A stretch of 38,207 nt of DNA from a virus, in IMG/VR virus record IMGVR_UViG_3300049595_002415, positions 1 through 38,207 of that record; one strand, given 5' to 3'. The notes under the pieces were generated by a model. The model ran no database searches, was not told the origin of the DNA, and saw only the letters and a program-made list of their open reading frames with translations. Made by a program: the position numbers and the translations under genes. This document shows positions 22,314 to 29,684 of this stretch, piece by piece. Within the stretch, counting starts at the first letter, position 1. The number at the start of each line of letters is the position of its first letter.

Positions 22314-22831
22314 GCCACTTCCTTCTCAATTTTGGCTTCCAACGCCAGCGCCAGTTTTTCCTCAAGCTCTCGAATGCGCTGCGTCAGTTCCGCAAGCGGC
22401 TTTTCAGCCTCCGTTTGCTCAATAAACCGCTGCGCCTTAGCACGAAGGGCTTGACCACCCATCGGGACGCATTTGGCAAGTTGGGCGTCAGACAGGCCCG
22501 CCAGAGCCTCGACAGTGCGGATATGAACGCTGTTAAGCTCAATGACCTGACTGCGGCCCACGCCCGCCCATTCCTCTAGCGGTGTGCCGCTCTCAGGGGC
22601 TTCCATGTTGGCCTTAAACGCAGCGTATTTGGTGGGCCAACGTTCGCGGTGTTCTTCCTTCACGGCAACGTCAACGATGTTCTTGTTATCGCCCGGCACG
22701 ATGAGTTCCACATACTCAACGTCAGCCCAGACCTCGCGGCCCTCTTTCTCTGACAAAAAGTTGTTACGAACCGGCTTGATATGGAAACGCGGAATGATCC
22801 GGTCCCGTCCGTCTGGCGCTACATAATCCAT
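22310..22831 (-). CDS. Hypothetical virion-associated protein (173 aa)
   Basis: A 173-aa protein with an N-terminal beta-rich half (VWADVEYVELIVPGDN) and a helical C-terminal half ending in a coiled coil (LAELTQRIRELEEKLALAL). The segment VEALAGLSDAQLAKC resembles a helix-hairpin-helix-like repeat. Similar proteins occur beside structural genes of podoviruses; no function recognised. Start directly abuts the upstream TAG. Confidence 0.6.
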   Translation of the reverse strand: MDYVAPDGRDRIIPRFHIKPVRNNFLSEKEGREVWADVEYVELIVPGDNKNIVDVAVKEEHRERWPTKYAAFKANMEAPESGTPLEEWAGVGRSQVIELNSVHIRTVEALAGLSDAQLAKCVPMGGQALRAKAQRFIEQTEAEKPLAELTQRIRELEEKLALALEAKIEKEVA

Positions 22832-23410
22832 CTATGTCCTCCGATACACAGTGTCATTTCCGATCCGCATCACGCTAGAATAGCCGGGCAGATCGGCTTT
22901 CGGGCCTAGTCCCTTTTCTTCGAGGACTATAATAGGCGAAAACTTCTCAATTGTCGCTAGTGCGCCTTTAATGGCGTCAGCCTCCGCACCTTCGATGTCC
23001 AGCCAGATCAAATCGCACTGGTCGAGGTTCAGGCTATCTATTGTCTGAACGGGGACAACCGTTCCCGGCAGCGTCTTGTGCGAACCGCAATTGTCCGTGT
23101 CGATGCGCTGAACAGCACACCAGCCAGGTTCCGCCCCGAGCGCCCCAAAATACGCTAGGGCTTCGTCATATGTGACGTTCTTGTGCAGGCATTCAAAATT
23201 GTCCTCATCCGGCTCAAACGTAATGACCTGACCGAACACCTTCGACAGCGCCAGCGGATACACCCCGACATTGCCGCCAGCTTGGACGCAAACGCGCTTC
23301 TCAACCACCAACGGCAGGACGACAGGCATAGCAGCGGCGCACTCACCAATCACCGCGTTACGGCACCGAACGTCAAAATCAGGCCACCAAAGGCCGTCAA
23401 TCTGTTTCAC
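22832..23410 (-). CDS. FkbM-family methyltransferase
   Basis: A 192-aa AdoMet-dependent methyltransferase of the FkbM type, enzymes that usually O-methylate sugars. The AdoMet loop is QAGGNVGVYPL (43-53), followed by FEPDEDNFE (65-73) and DLIWLDIEGAEAD (133-145). GTG start coupled to the upstream gene. Its closeness to a glycosyltransferase fusion points to methylation of a glycan on phage or host surface. Confidence 0.85.
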   Translation of the reverse strand: MKQIDGLWWPDFDVRCRNAVIGECAAAMPVVLPLVVEKRVCVQAGGNVGVYPLALSKVFGQVITFEPDEDNFECLHKNVTYDEALAYFGALGAEPGWCAVQRIDTDNCGSHKTLPGTVVPVQTIDSLNLDQCDLIWLDIEGAEADAIKGALATIEKFSPIIVLEEKGLGPKADLPGYSSVMRIGNDTVYRRT

Positions 23411-23589
23411 TTTGCGAAACCCTTTTCGTCATACAAGTGCCGTTGAGCATCCACCGGATGGCAGAAGTCCGGCTCATCCAACAGCAGCAACGCCCGGTCA
23501 GCGTCGGTCAATCGCTCAGGATACCATTTGAGCGTGGCCCACGCCTTGCGCCGCTCGTTGTCGTTGCGTTCGTGATACTGACTGCTCAT
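23407..23589 (-). CDS. Small hypothetical protein (60 aa)
   Basis: ATG 23589 overlaps the stop of a 26-codon membrane ORF (ATGA), giving 60 aa. The protein is charged with Trp/Tyr in the middle (RRKAWATLKWYPERLTDADR) and no membrane segment or recognised domain. The frame is open further upstream but that DNA encodes the microprotein and the glycosyltransferase end. Lies inside the glycan cassette. Confidence 0.6.
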   Translation of the reverse strand: MSSQYHERNDNERRKAWATLKWYPERLTDADRALLLLDEPDFCHPVDAQRHLYDEKGFAK

Positions 23590-23666
23590 CGGCGCGTGTT
23601 CACAAAGATGCCAACGACTAGCAGCCACAGCAGCCAAACGGCGAGAAGGCCAAGAGCGAGCATCAT
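23586..23666 (-). CDS. 26-aa single-span membrane microprotein
   Basis: A 26-codon frame: ATG at 23666 overlaps the glycosyltransferase stop and its TGA overlaps the next ATG, both as ATGA. The peptide begins MMLALGLLAVWLLWLLVVGI and ends FVNTRR, a single transmembrane helix with a basic C-terminal flank. Exact fit in a chain of coupled genes is the main evidence. It may anchor or tune a membrane enzyme; function unknown. Confidence 0.6.
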   Translation of the reverse strand: MMLALGLLAVWLLWLLVVGIFVNTRR

Positions 23667-25096
23667 GCAAGCAACCTTCCCATGTCGGGAATGAGGCCCC
23701 TCCCGTGGGCAATGACCTTAACGCCACGGTCACGCAGATACAAAAACTGCTGCTGAAACTCCATTGCCTGCCTAATCATCCACCGGGCGCAAGTGTATGT
23801 TTTGTCACCCAGCACAACGTCCATCGTCGCTTCACCGTCATTCAGGCTTTGCGAATAAGCATGGTGTGAACCCTCGGCATACGAACTGTCGAAACCATAG
23901 AGGTGGATTTTCTTATATCCCGACAGCCAAGCCAGATTAATAGCCCGAAGCCCCACAGTGCCACCGCCAGGCACTAGAACGCACGGCTTCTGGTCTGGGC
24001 CTTCGTCAAACCACGGCTTAATGATGTCCATAAGTTCATCACCGGAACCCATCGCGTTATGCCACAGCACAATATCATGCCCCGAAAGAGCATCAAACAC
24101 GCACGGATGAACCTGAGAAGCGAGGAAATAGCGCACGGACATTGGCGCATCCTCGACCATGTGCAGATTTTCTTCCCGCGCATCCAGCATGACGTGACCG
24201 TCTGGGGTTAGGCCGTGCTTAATCAGATACCGCATCGCATTGTTGACGCTGATAATCTTAGCGCCGCGTCTGCGATGGTCCTTGATGGCCTGCACACTGT
24301 CCGCAAGCGAAGGACCGCCACCCACAACGACGCAAGCCTTGTCTTGATCCCCAAAGCCGGAAAACCACGCCAAATCCCGCTGCACGTTTGTCCGCACGTT
24401 GGCATAGGCAAAATCATGCGTGACGTTCATGCCCTTTAGCTCTGGCATGGCCGTGTAACCACCGACGCGCCAGACACCTGGCACCCACCCCTCAGTCACT
24501 TCATGCGGCTTAGGCTGGCCGTGAAAGATAACGGCTTTAGCCGTCTCAGGGGGCCATGATACCGCATTCCGGTATGACACAAACATATCAGCGGGAAACG
24601 TGTCCCACGTGCTGATTTGACTAATCCATTCTTGATCCCCGCCGTTCACTTGGCCTTTGGGCAGCAAGCCTTGCAGGGTATCAGATGGCAGGTCGATAAA
24701 CTCAGGCTCAAACCACGTCCAGATGTCGGAATGGTCGCCAAACTGCCAGCGCATGACGCTGCTGTTATAAGTCGGCCAGTGCCAGTCCTGAATGATGCCA
24801 TGCGGCAGTTCCTCAAGCCTGCCGGTCACGCATACGTCAAGGTCCATATAAAGAACATCGTCGCCTAACTCCCACGGCATATCTTCTTCGCAGAACAGAT
24901 AGACCTTTTGCCACCAGCCCGGCAGATCGGGATTGTGCGCGATAGCCGTAATGCCTTCTGGCAGTTCGTCCGGCCTATCCGTCAGGCACCAATGGCGCTG
25001 CTCTTCGTCCAGATGCCGGGCAATGCCGTCATGCAGCTTGGTAACGTATTCAATCGGGTATTTGGTCCCGACGCGGACGCTGACAACATTGATCAT
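23663..25096 (-). CDS. Glycosyltransferase-DUF115 (MptE-like) fusion
   Basis: A 477-aa two-domain protein. Residues 1-200 resemble a GT-A-fold glycosyltransferase: PGWWQKVYLF, the metal-binding DLD (85-87) in VLYMDLDVCVTG, and VIFHGQPKPHE (189-199). Residues 245-477 resemble the DUF115/MptE-like domain of Maf flagellin-glycosylation proteins, with VVGGGPSLADS (257-267) and ISVNNAMRYL. Strong GGAGGT ribosome site and no overlap upstream, following a terminator-like hairpin. It probably transfers an unusual sugar to a virion or host glycan. Confidence 0.75.
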   Translation of the reverse strand: MINVVSVRVGTKYPIEYVTKLHDGIARHLDEEQRHWCLTDRPDELPEGITAIAHNPDLPGWWQKVYLFCEEDMPWELGDDVLYMDLDVCVTGRLEELPHGIIQDWHWPTYNSSVMRWQFGDHSDIWTWFEPEFIDLPSDTLQGLLPKGQVNGGDQEWISQISTWDTFPADMFVSYRNAVSWPPETAKAVIFHGQPKPHEVTEGWVPGVWRVGGYTAMPELKGMNVTHDFAYANVRTNVQRDLAWFSGFGDQDKACVVVGGGPSLADSVQAIKDHRRRGAKIISVNNAMRYLIKHGLTPDGHVMLDAREENLHMVEDAPMSVRYFLASQVHPCVFDALSGHDIVLWHNAMGSGDELMDIIKPWFDEGPDQKPCVLVPGGGTVGLRAINLAWLSGYKKIHLYGFDSSYAEGSHHAYSQSLNDGEATMDVVLGDKTYTCARWMIRQAMEFQQQFLYLRDRGVKVIAHGRGLIPDMGRLLA

Positions 25097-25110
25097 GCTA
25101 CCTCCATAGC

Positions 25111-25142
25111 AAAACGGCCCCCAGTCGGAACCGGAGGCCGTT
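25111..25142 (-). terminator. Intrinsic terminator downstream of the capsid genes
   Basis: On the minus strand AACGGCC and GGCCGTT (25136-25142 and 25113-25119) form a stem that extends with G/C pairs, followed by TTTT (25114-25111). It lies in the 90-bp gap after the decoration-like gene. It may reduce read-through from the abundant capsid transcripts into the glycan cassette. Confidence 0.55.
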
Positions 25143-25186
25143 AAGCTAACAGCAAACCCTAGTGGAGGCTAGGGCAGGCGAAAGAC

Positions 25187-25474
25187 CTACAGAGCGGTGC
25201 GCTTGGCCCAGAAATACTGGCCAGCGGTAACGCCTCCGGTCGTATTAGTCGTCCAGCCAGCCGAACCGGAATCCGACGACGCAGAGCCGTTGGTGCCAAT
25301 TTTGATGGTTTCGGTCGAGGACAGAGCCTCCGAAGCCCGCGCATAGATGTGATTGCGGCCATCATTGCCGTAAACACGAAGGTTGACGGCAAACGCAGGG
25401 GTCGAGGACTTGTCGTCCAGATCAATCCCCGCAAGCGGAATGGTCGCAAAGACCGTAGCAGCTGTAGCAGCCAT
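25187..25474 (-). CDS. Small virion protein, possible head decoration (95 aa)
   Basis: A 95-aa beta-rich, Thr/Ser/Gly-rich protein immediately after the major capsid gene, behind a perfect AAAGGAG. Size and place suit a head decoration or stabilisation protein. No signature motif is visible, so the role is inferred from position and the strong ribosome site. Confidence 0.6.
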   Translation of the reverse strand: MAATAATVFATIPLAGIDLDDKSSTPAFAVNLRVYGNDGRNHIYARASEALSSTETIKIGTNGSASSDSGSAGWTTNTTGGVTAGQYFWAKRTAL

Positions 25475-25498
25475 TTTAATGTCTCCTTTCTAAGGGGA

Positions 25499-26470
25499 TC
25501 AGGTTTGGAACAGGACGCCCTGAAGGAAGGCGTTCGAGAGTGTCAGGTTGCCAGCCCAAACGATAGGCTTGACCATAGCGTCCTGGTTGATCGAACGGAC
25601 TTCTTCCAGCGGAACCATGTTGCGGTCCTTGTGAGGACGCCAGTGCAGGTAGCCGGTGTTCAGCATATACATATGGTTGGCTGGGCAAGCCCCGCCGAAA
25701 CCACCGTCGAACACCACGTCAGTGCCTTTGAACTTCAGCGAGACGTAACCAGCGTCCGCTTCATTCGGGTTGGTGATGCGCTGGATGTCTTGCAGCGAGG
25801 ACTCATAGAACGAGAAGTAGTTGTCATCGCACAGAATGAGGTCCGGCTTGTCGGTGCCGCGCGAGCATTTACGATACAGGTTGTTCATGAAGCGGGTGAT
25901 GTTGGCAGCCGAGGCAGCCGAACCACCGTCCGAGGTCGCTTGGAACTTCTGGTTACGCCAGAAATTCCAGTTCACGCGGTTGATGCCACCGACAGTGCCA
26001 GTGGTGGGGTCATCAGCCACGAGAAGCTGAAGGCCACCAATCTGCTTGCCGCCCGAAGCCGTGCCGTTCGAGTAGAGGTCTTCAGCCACACCGTTCTGCA
26101 TGGTCTTTTCCGCGTTTTTGATACGCGAGGCCAGCAGGTCGATGATAGCGTCAACGCCGGAGTTTTGCAGTTGCTCCAGACCGCTCATGGTCACGTTGAC
26201 AGCGATTTGCTTCCAGTCAAACTCAGCCGAGGTGAACACGTCGCTGGGCGAGATGTTCAGGACTTCGTAGCCCGAATAACGCTGATAAGTGACGTTCTCA
26301 GCGTATTCCAGCTCTTGCAGGATGGTGCGGCCACCGGACACCGGCTTGATGGTGCCACGACGGTTCATACGCGACAGAATCGCGTTGTTGTTGGTAACGT
26401 TGTCAGCCAGCTTACCCGTGCGATTACGCAGGGTCGTGGTTGCGATTTCCGAAAGATTCGGGGAGGTCAT
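25499..26470 (-). CDS. Major capsid protein
   Basis: A 323-aa protein following the scaffold gene. It has the look of HK97-fold podoviral capsid proteins: an N-terminal helical arm, central MSGLEQLQNSGVDAIIDLLA and KNAEKTMQNGVAEDLYSNG (spine helix), and GYLHWRPHKDRNMVPLEEVR near the C-terminus. Good AGGAGA ribosome site and independent spacing on both sides. Assigned from gene order plus these features. Confidence 0.85.
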   Translation of the reverse strand: MTSPNLSEIATTTLRNRTGKLADNVTNNNAILSRMNRRGTIKPVSGGRTILQELEYAENVTYQRYSGYEVLNISPSDVFTSAEFDWKQIAVNVTMSGLEQLQNSGVDAIIDLLASRIKNAEKTMQNGVAEDLYSNGTASGGKQIGGLQLLVADDPTTGTVGGINRVNWNFWRNQKFQATSDGGSAASAANITRFMNNLYRKCSRGTDKPDLILCDDNYFSFYESSLQDIQRITNPNEADAGYVSLKFKGTDVVFDGGFGGACPANHMYMLNTGYLHWRPHKDRNMVPLEEVRSINQDAMVKPIVWAGNLTLSNAFLQGVLFQT

Positions 26471-26480
26471 TTAAGTTCTC

Positions 26481-27503
26481 CTAGGCCGCACCGGCAACTT
26501 CTTCAAAAGCTGCGCGGATGTCGTCCTCGATTGATCCATTGGACTTGGGAATACGGGTTTGACCCGGAGACCCGGTGACACTGACAGCCGCCCGTCGCGC
26601 CTGCGCCGCCTTGTCTTGCACCGGAGCCGCCGGGGCCTGCGCTGTTTGCAGGAACGGGCGAATATCCGGCCTCATCCAGCAAGCCATCTCATACGCCTCC
26701 TTTAGGTCCGACGCTTTCCCGTTGTGCAAGAGGACCGCCATGTCATCGCGGACGTTCTCAAAATACAGGTTAGCAGGGTCGTTCTGGAATGCGTCGATTT
26801 GGCTGACGATAGGCGCGGTCTGCGCCGTCTGGACTTGGCTTTGCAGGATTTGGAGTTGCTGCTTAAGGGCTGCAATCTCGGGGTGGCTGTCTCGCGCGGG
26901 CTGGGCCTGGTATGGCTGTCCCTGCGGCTGGGCCGTGTTCAAATTCACGCCATACGAACGGGCCAGAAACTCAAGCCCTTGCATTGGGTTCTTTTCAAGC
27001 AGGTCTTGTGCCGCAAGCAGCGTTTTGACCGCGTGAACTTCATCCATCCCTTGCGCGGCCCATTGAGCGCGGCGAGGGGCAAGCACTTGTTCCAGCGGTT
27101 CATACCGCTTCACTTCCTCAGACTTGCGCCGCAGTCCGTGATCGATCTCCTGTTCCCGCTTTGCAACAGCCTGTTGCACTTCCGGGGGCAGTTTATCGAA
27201 CGTAGCCTTAGCCGCAGGTGACCACGAAGCCGGGGCGCGGATGGCGAGCTTTGCAGCAGGGTCCGCGACTGCCTCCGAGGGCTGGTCGGGAGTATCTTGC
27301 ACCATTTCCGGTGCCTTGGCAATAAACTTGCCGTCTGGGCCTCTTACACGCCCGTCTGCTGCCTTTTCGCTGTCATCATGGGGCGTTTCTGCCTCGATAA
27401 CGGCTTCTGGCGCAACCACCACTTCCTCAACGGGCGCAGGTTCTGGCGCAATACCGCTAACCTCGGCCATTGCAGCCCGAATGTCGTCTTCCATGTCGCT
27501 CAT
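26481..27503 (-). CDS. Capsid scaffolding protein
   Basis: A 340-aa acidic, Pro/Ala/Gln-rich helical protein just before the capsid gene, the usual scaffold position. The middle has ATFDKLPPEVQQAVAKREQE and a Gln-rich coiled coil. Oddly, both termini carry the same motif: EDDIRAAMAEV near residue 5 and EDDIRAAFEEV near 326, perhaps two equivalent capsid- or portal-binding ends. ATGA start. Confidence 0.8.
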   Translation of the reverse strand: MSDMEDDIRAAMAEVSGIAPEPAPVEEVVVAPEAVIEAETPHDDSEKAADGRVRGPDGKFIAKAPEMVQDTPDQPSEAVADPAAKLAIRAPASWSPAAKATFDKLPPEVQQAVAKREQEIDHGLRRKSEEVKRYEPLEQVLAPRRAQWAAQGMDEVHAVKTLLAAQDLLEKNPMQGLEFLARSYGVNLNTAQPQGQPYQAQPARDSHPEIAALKQQLQILQSQVQTAQTAPIVSQIDAFQNDPANLYFENVRDDMAVLLHNGKASDLKEAYEMACWMRPDIRPFLQTAQAPAAPVQDKAAQARRAAVSVTGSPGQTRIPKSNGSIEDDIRAAFEEVAGAA

Positions 27504-27829
27504 AGTCTGGCCTCCACCTGATCAATCGCCGTCTTGATGTCCTGCTTAAGCTCACGGTCAGACAGCACAGGCCGTGGGCTTGGCGTTAGCTTGTCATCGC
27601 CAACAATTACGCATCCCGCATCTTTGACGCCGCGCTCGTAGGCTGACCGGCTGTCATACATCATGCCATTGGCGTGGTTCATAATTGGGTCCATGCCGTC
27701 AGCCCGAATAAACGGCGCTGACAACTCAGAACGCTTGCGCTTGAACTGCTCCAAGCACTCACGCGGCCATGCCGACAGTTCGTGGATGTCGCCACACGCT
27801 TGGCACTTGCGATAAGTTGCTCTGCTCAC
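27500..27829 (-). CDS. Small zinc-ribbon-like phage protein (109 aa)
   Basis: A 109-aa protein starting RKCQACGDIHEL, one CxxC pair, with further Cys residues at about 25 and 72 that could complete a metal site. The remainder is charged with a C-terminal helix (DRELKQDIKTAIDQVEARL). Similar small proteins lie just upstream of scaffold genes in other phages; function unknown. GTG start. Confidence 0.65.
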   Translation of the reverse strand: MSRATYRKCQACGDIHELSAWPRECLEQFKRKRSELSAPFIRADGMDPIMNHANGMMYDSRSAYERGVKDAGCVIVGDDKLTPSPRPVLSDRELKQDIKTAIDQVEARL

Positions 27830-27832
27830 GCT

Positions 27833-28156
27833 TTACCTCTCATGCTCGGACGACCATCCGTTGACGTGGCCAAGTTCATGGCACAGCAATGTCGAATAGC
27901 CGTCACCCCAGCGGCAGGGGTTTGGCACATAGATCGTTCCGCCGACCGTGCAGCCCACGGCGTAGCGAACCTGTGGGCACATACGCTGGACCCTTGCCTC
28001 GGTCGTGAACACCACGCCCGCCGTTGCGTCGCCTTGGAAGCGGGTCGGGGGCCTGTCTCGCCAGTCTGAGCCACCGGACGGCAGCAGGGTGAACAGCCAC
28101 CACCAGAACAGGCCGGAGAAGGCAAACGCGGCCAGCAGTCCGAGGCGGCGGGTCAT
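27833..28156 (-). CDS. Membrane-anchored HExxH metallopeptidase-like protein
   Basis: A 107-aa protein with an N-terminal transmembrane segment (LLAAFAFSGLFWWWLFTLL, 7-25) and a periplasmic domain. HELGH (93-97) is followed by NGWSSEH, with His105 a possible third zinc ligand. Four Cys residues probably make disulfides. It may clip the cell wall or a virion protein at the envelope. I chose ATG 28156 (ATGA overlap); codons upstream belong to the previous gene. Confidence 0.7.
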   Translation of the reverse strand: MTRRLGLLAAFAFSGLFWWWLFTLLPSGGSDWRDRPPTRFQGDATAGVVFTTEARVQRMCPQVRYAVGCTVGGTIYVPNPCRWGDGYSTLLCHELGHVNGWSSEHER

Positions 28157-29139
28157 GTAACTCGGAACCTTTGCAGATATCCGTTCAACCACGGGCGGGC
28201 CGCTATAAGATCGAACGTAGCCCCCGCCGTAACCGCACCTGTTGCAGTCGTTCCGTTGTTATAGGTCGCCGTGTAGCTCGACACATTCGACGGAAGCACG
28301 ATTGAAGCTGCATCAGCCCCCCGCGTCCCCGCCGCTCCTGTGGTGATGATGGGGGAGGTGGCGAAGGCTCCGAGTTCGGTTTGAGGGAGCGAAACGCGCA
28401 GGGTGAAATCGACGGTCTTGCCGGTGCCGGGAGTAATTGCAATGTATGGAAAAACAAAAGCGGTCAAAACTTGGTTTGTCGTAAAGTTAACGACTGACCG
28501 CGTCATTGTGGAGGTTGTTGTCAGCGCCGTGCTTGTCGAGTTCCCAACATAACCGCCGGCGGCGTTATTCATGTCAAACTGAAGAAACGGAACAGCCGTA
28601 AAGCCCGACACCGATCCCGCAACAAGCGCAGCATATACTGACGCTGACCACGCTTGTGCGTTTGTGGCGGCAATCGAGTTGCCAGCCTCAAGTCTTATTT
28701 GCACGGTTCCGCCGGTCGTGGTCGTCCCGAAAAATCTGATCTCGACAAATGTCGCGCCTGTGGTCGCATCGGTCCCGGTCGCAACGACTTGAGTTGACAG
28801 GCTGGTTGTGCCTGCCGAGACTGACCAGTTCGTCGGTGCCGTTCCCGGCGTTCCAGCGACAGCGCCCGCCGCGACACTGTTGCGGATGCTGTTCGTCCGC
28901 GCTTCCTCAACCAGTATCCCCCGGTTCGTGATGCGGGGGACGCCCGTAGCGAACTGGATGACGTTTCCAGCGAGGTCCAGCGCAGTCGCCGTGCCGTTCG
29001 TATCCGTGCGGGAGAATGACCAGCCGGGGATGTTGGCAGGGCTATCCGTGCGGGTGTTGTTCAGGCTGAAGACGCCGCCCGCAAAGTTCAGGTCAAGGCC
29101 AGCAGACCTGAACAAAACCTGTCGGAGCGACGGTCTCAT
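28153..29139 (-). CDS. Virion surface protein with beta-sandwich character (328 aa)
   Basis: A 328-aa Thr/Ser/Ala-rich protein starting MRPSLRQVLFRSAGLDLNF. The ILVEEARTNSIRNSV segment followed by a jelly-roll-like domain is typical of phage surface proteins that bind carbohydrate. I chose ATG 29139 (ATGA overlap with the upstream gene); the longer frame to 29355 reads Arg/Trp-rich shadow sequence. Its position after the portal suggests a head fibre or decoration. Confidence 0.65.
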   Translation of the reverse strand: MRPSLRQVLFRSAGLDLNFAGGVFSLNNTRTDSPANIPGWSFSRTDTNGTATALDLAGNVIQFATGVPRITNRGILVEEARTNSIRNSVAAGAVAGTPGTAPTNWSVSAGTTSLSTQVVATGTDATTGATFVEIRFFGTTTTGGTVQIRLEAGNSIAATNAQAWSASVYAALVAGSVSGFTAVPFLQFDMNNAAGGYVGNSTSTALTTTSTMTRSVVNFTTNQVLTAFVFPYIAITPGTGKTVDFTLRVSLPQTELGAFATSPIITTGAAGTRGADAASIVLPSNVSSYTATYNNGTTATGAVTAGATFDLIAARPWLNGYLQRFRVT

Positions 29140-29684
29140 GCGGACAGGGCCATCAGGGTCACGACACGGGCCGCAGCAGTGGCCGTGAACGCGCCGTTGG
29201 TCACCAGATAGCCAAACAGCGAGCCGCCAGCAGGAACCGTGATCTGCTTGGTCAGACCGGTCTGCTCGACGTAAAGCGTATCGCCAACGTCCACCACGGT
29301 GCCAAGAGCGATAGACCCGACGTAGGACGCCCGGTCGCCCGAGGGCAAGTTCCAAGCCGCGTTGTCAGCCAAGGCCGAGGGCGGGGTCACCGTGTAGAGT
29401 TGGATGGTGTAGCTAGTCTCGCCCGAGATGACCGCCGAGGCGTCAACCCGCAGCCTAGTGTTCGTGATTATGATGGCACCACCGCCAGCCGGGCCAATCG
29501 AACCAAACGATTGAGCGCCCTGCATGATGTCGCCAGCCAGATAGGCAGCAGCGGCAGGCGTAAACGTTGCCGAGGACACAAAGCCGATACCCGTGGTCGG
29601 GAGCGGTGTCGTTGACGTGCCGATACCGGCGATAATCTTCTCAGCCGCTTTATAGACGACTTCGTTGTAGGGTTCGTTGGCCAT
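29136..29684 (-). CDS. Virion structural protein (182 aa)
   Basis: A 182-aa Ala/Thr/Gly-rich beta protein directly after the portal gene (TAATG overlap). Blocks such as ASYVGSIALGTVVDVGDTLYV and GGSLFGYLVTNGAFT fit a beta-sandwich typical of small virion proteins. No named family recognised; probably a minor head protein assembled with its downstream partner. Confidence 0.6.
   Translation of the reverse strand: MANEPYNEVVYKAAEKIIAGIGTSTTPLPTTGIGFVSSATFTPAAAAYLAGDIMQGAQSFGSIGPAGGGAIIITNTRLRVDASAVISGETSYTIQLYTVTPPSALADNAAWNLPSGDRASYVGSIALGTVVDVGDTLYVEQTGLTKQITVPAGGSLFGYLVTNGAFTATAAARVVTLMALSA

Noticed and set aside
25349-26578. Long plus-strand frame (409 codons) opposite the major capsid gene
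   Set aside because: Antisense of a strongly codon-biased gene; no ribosome site or family features.
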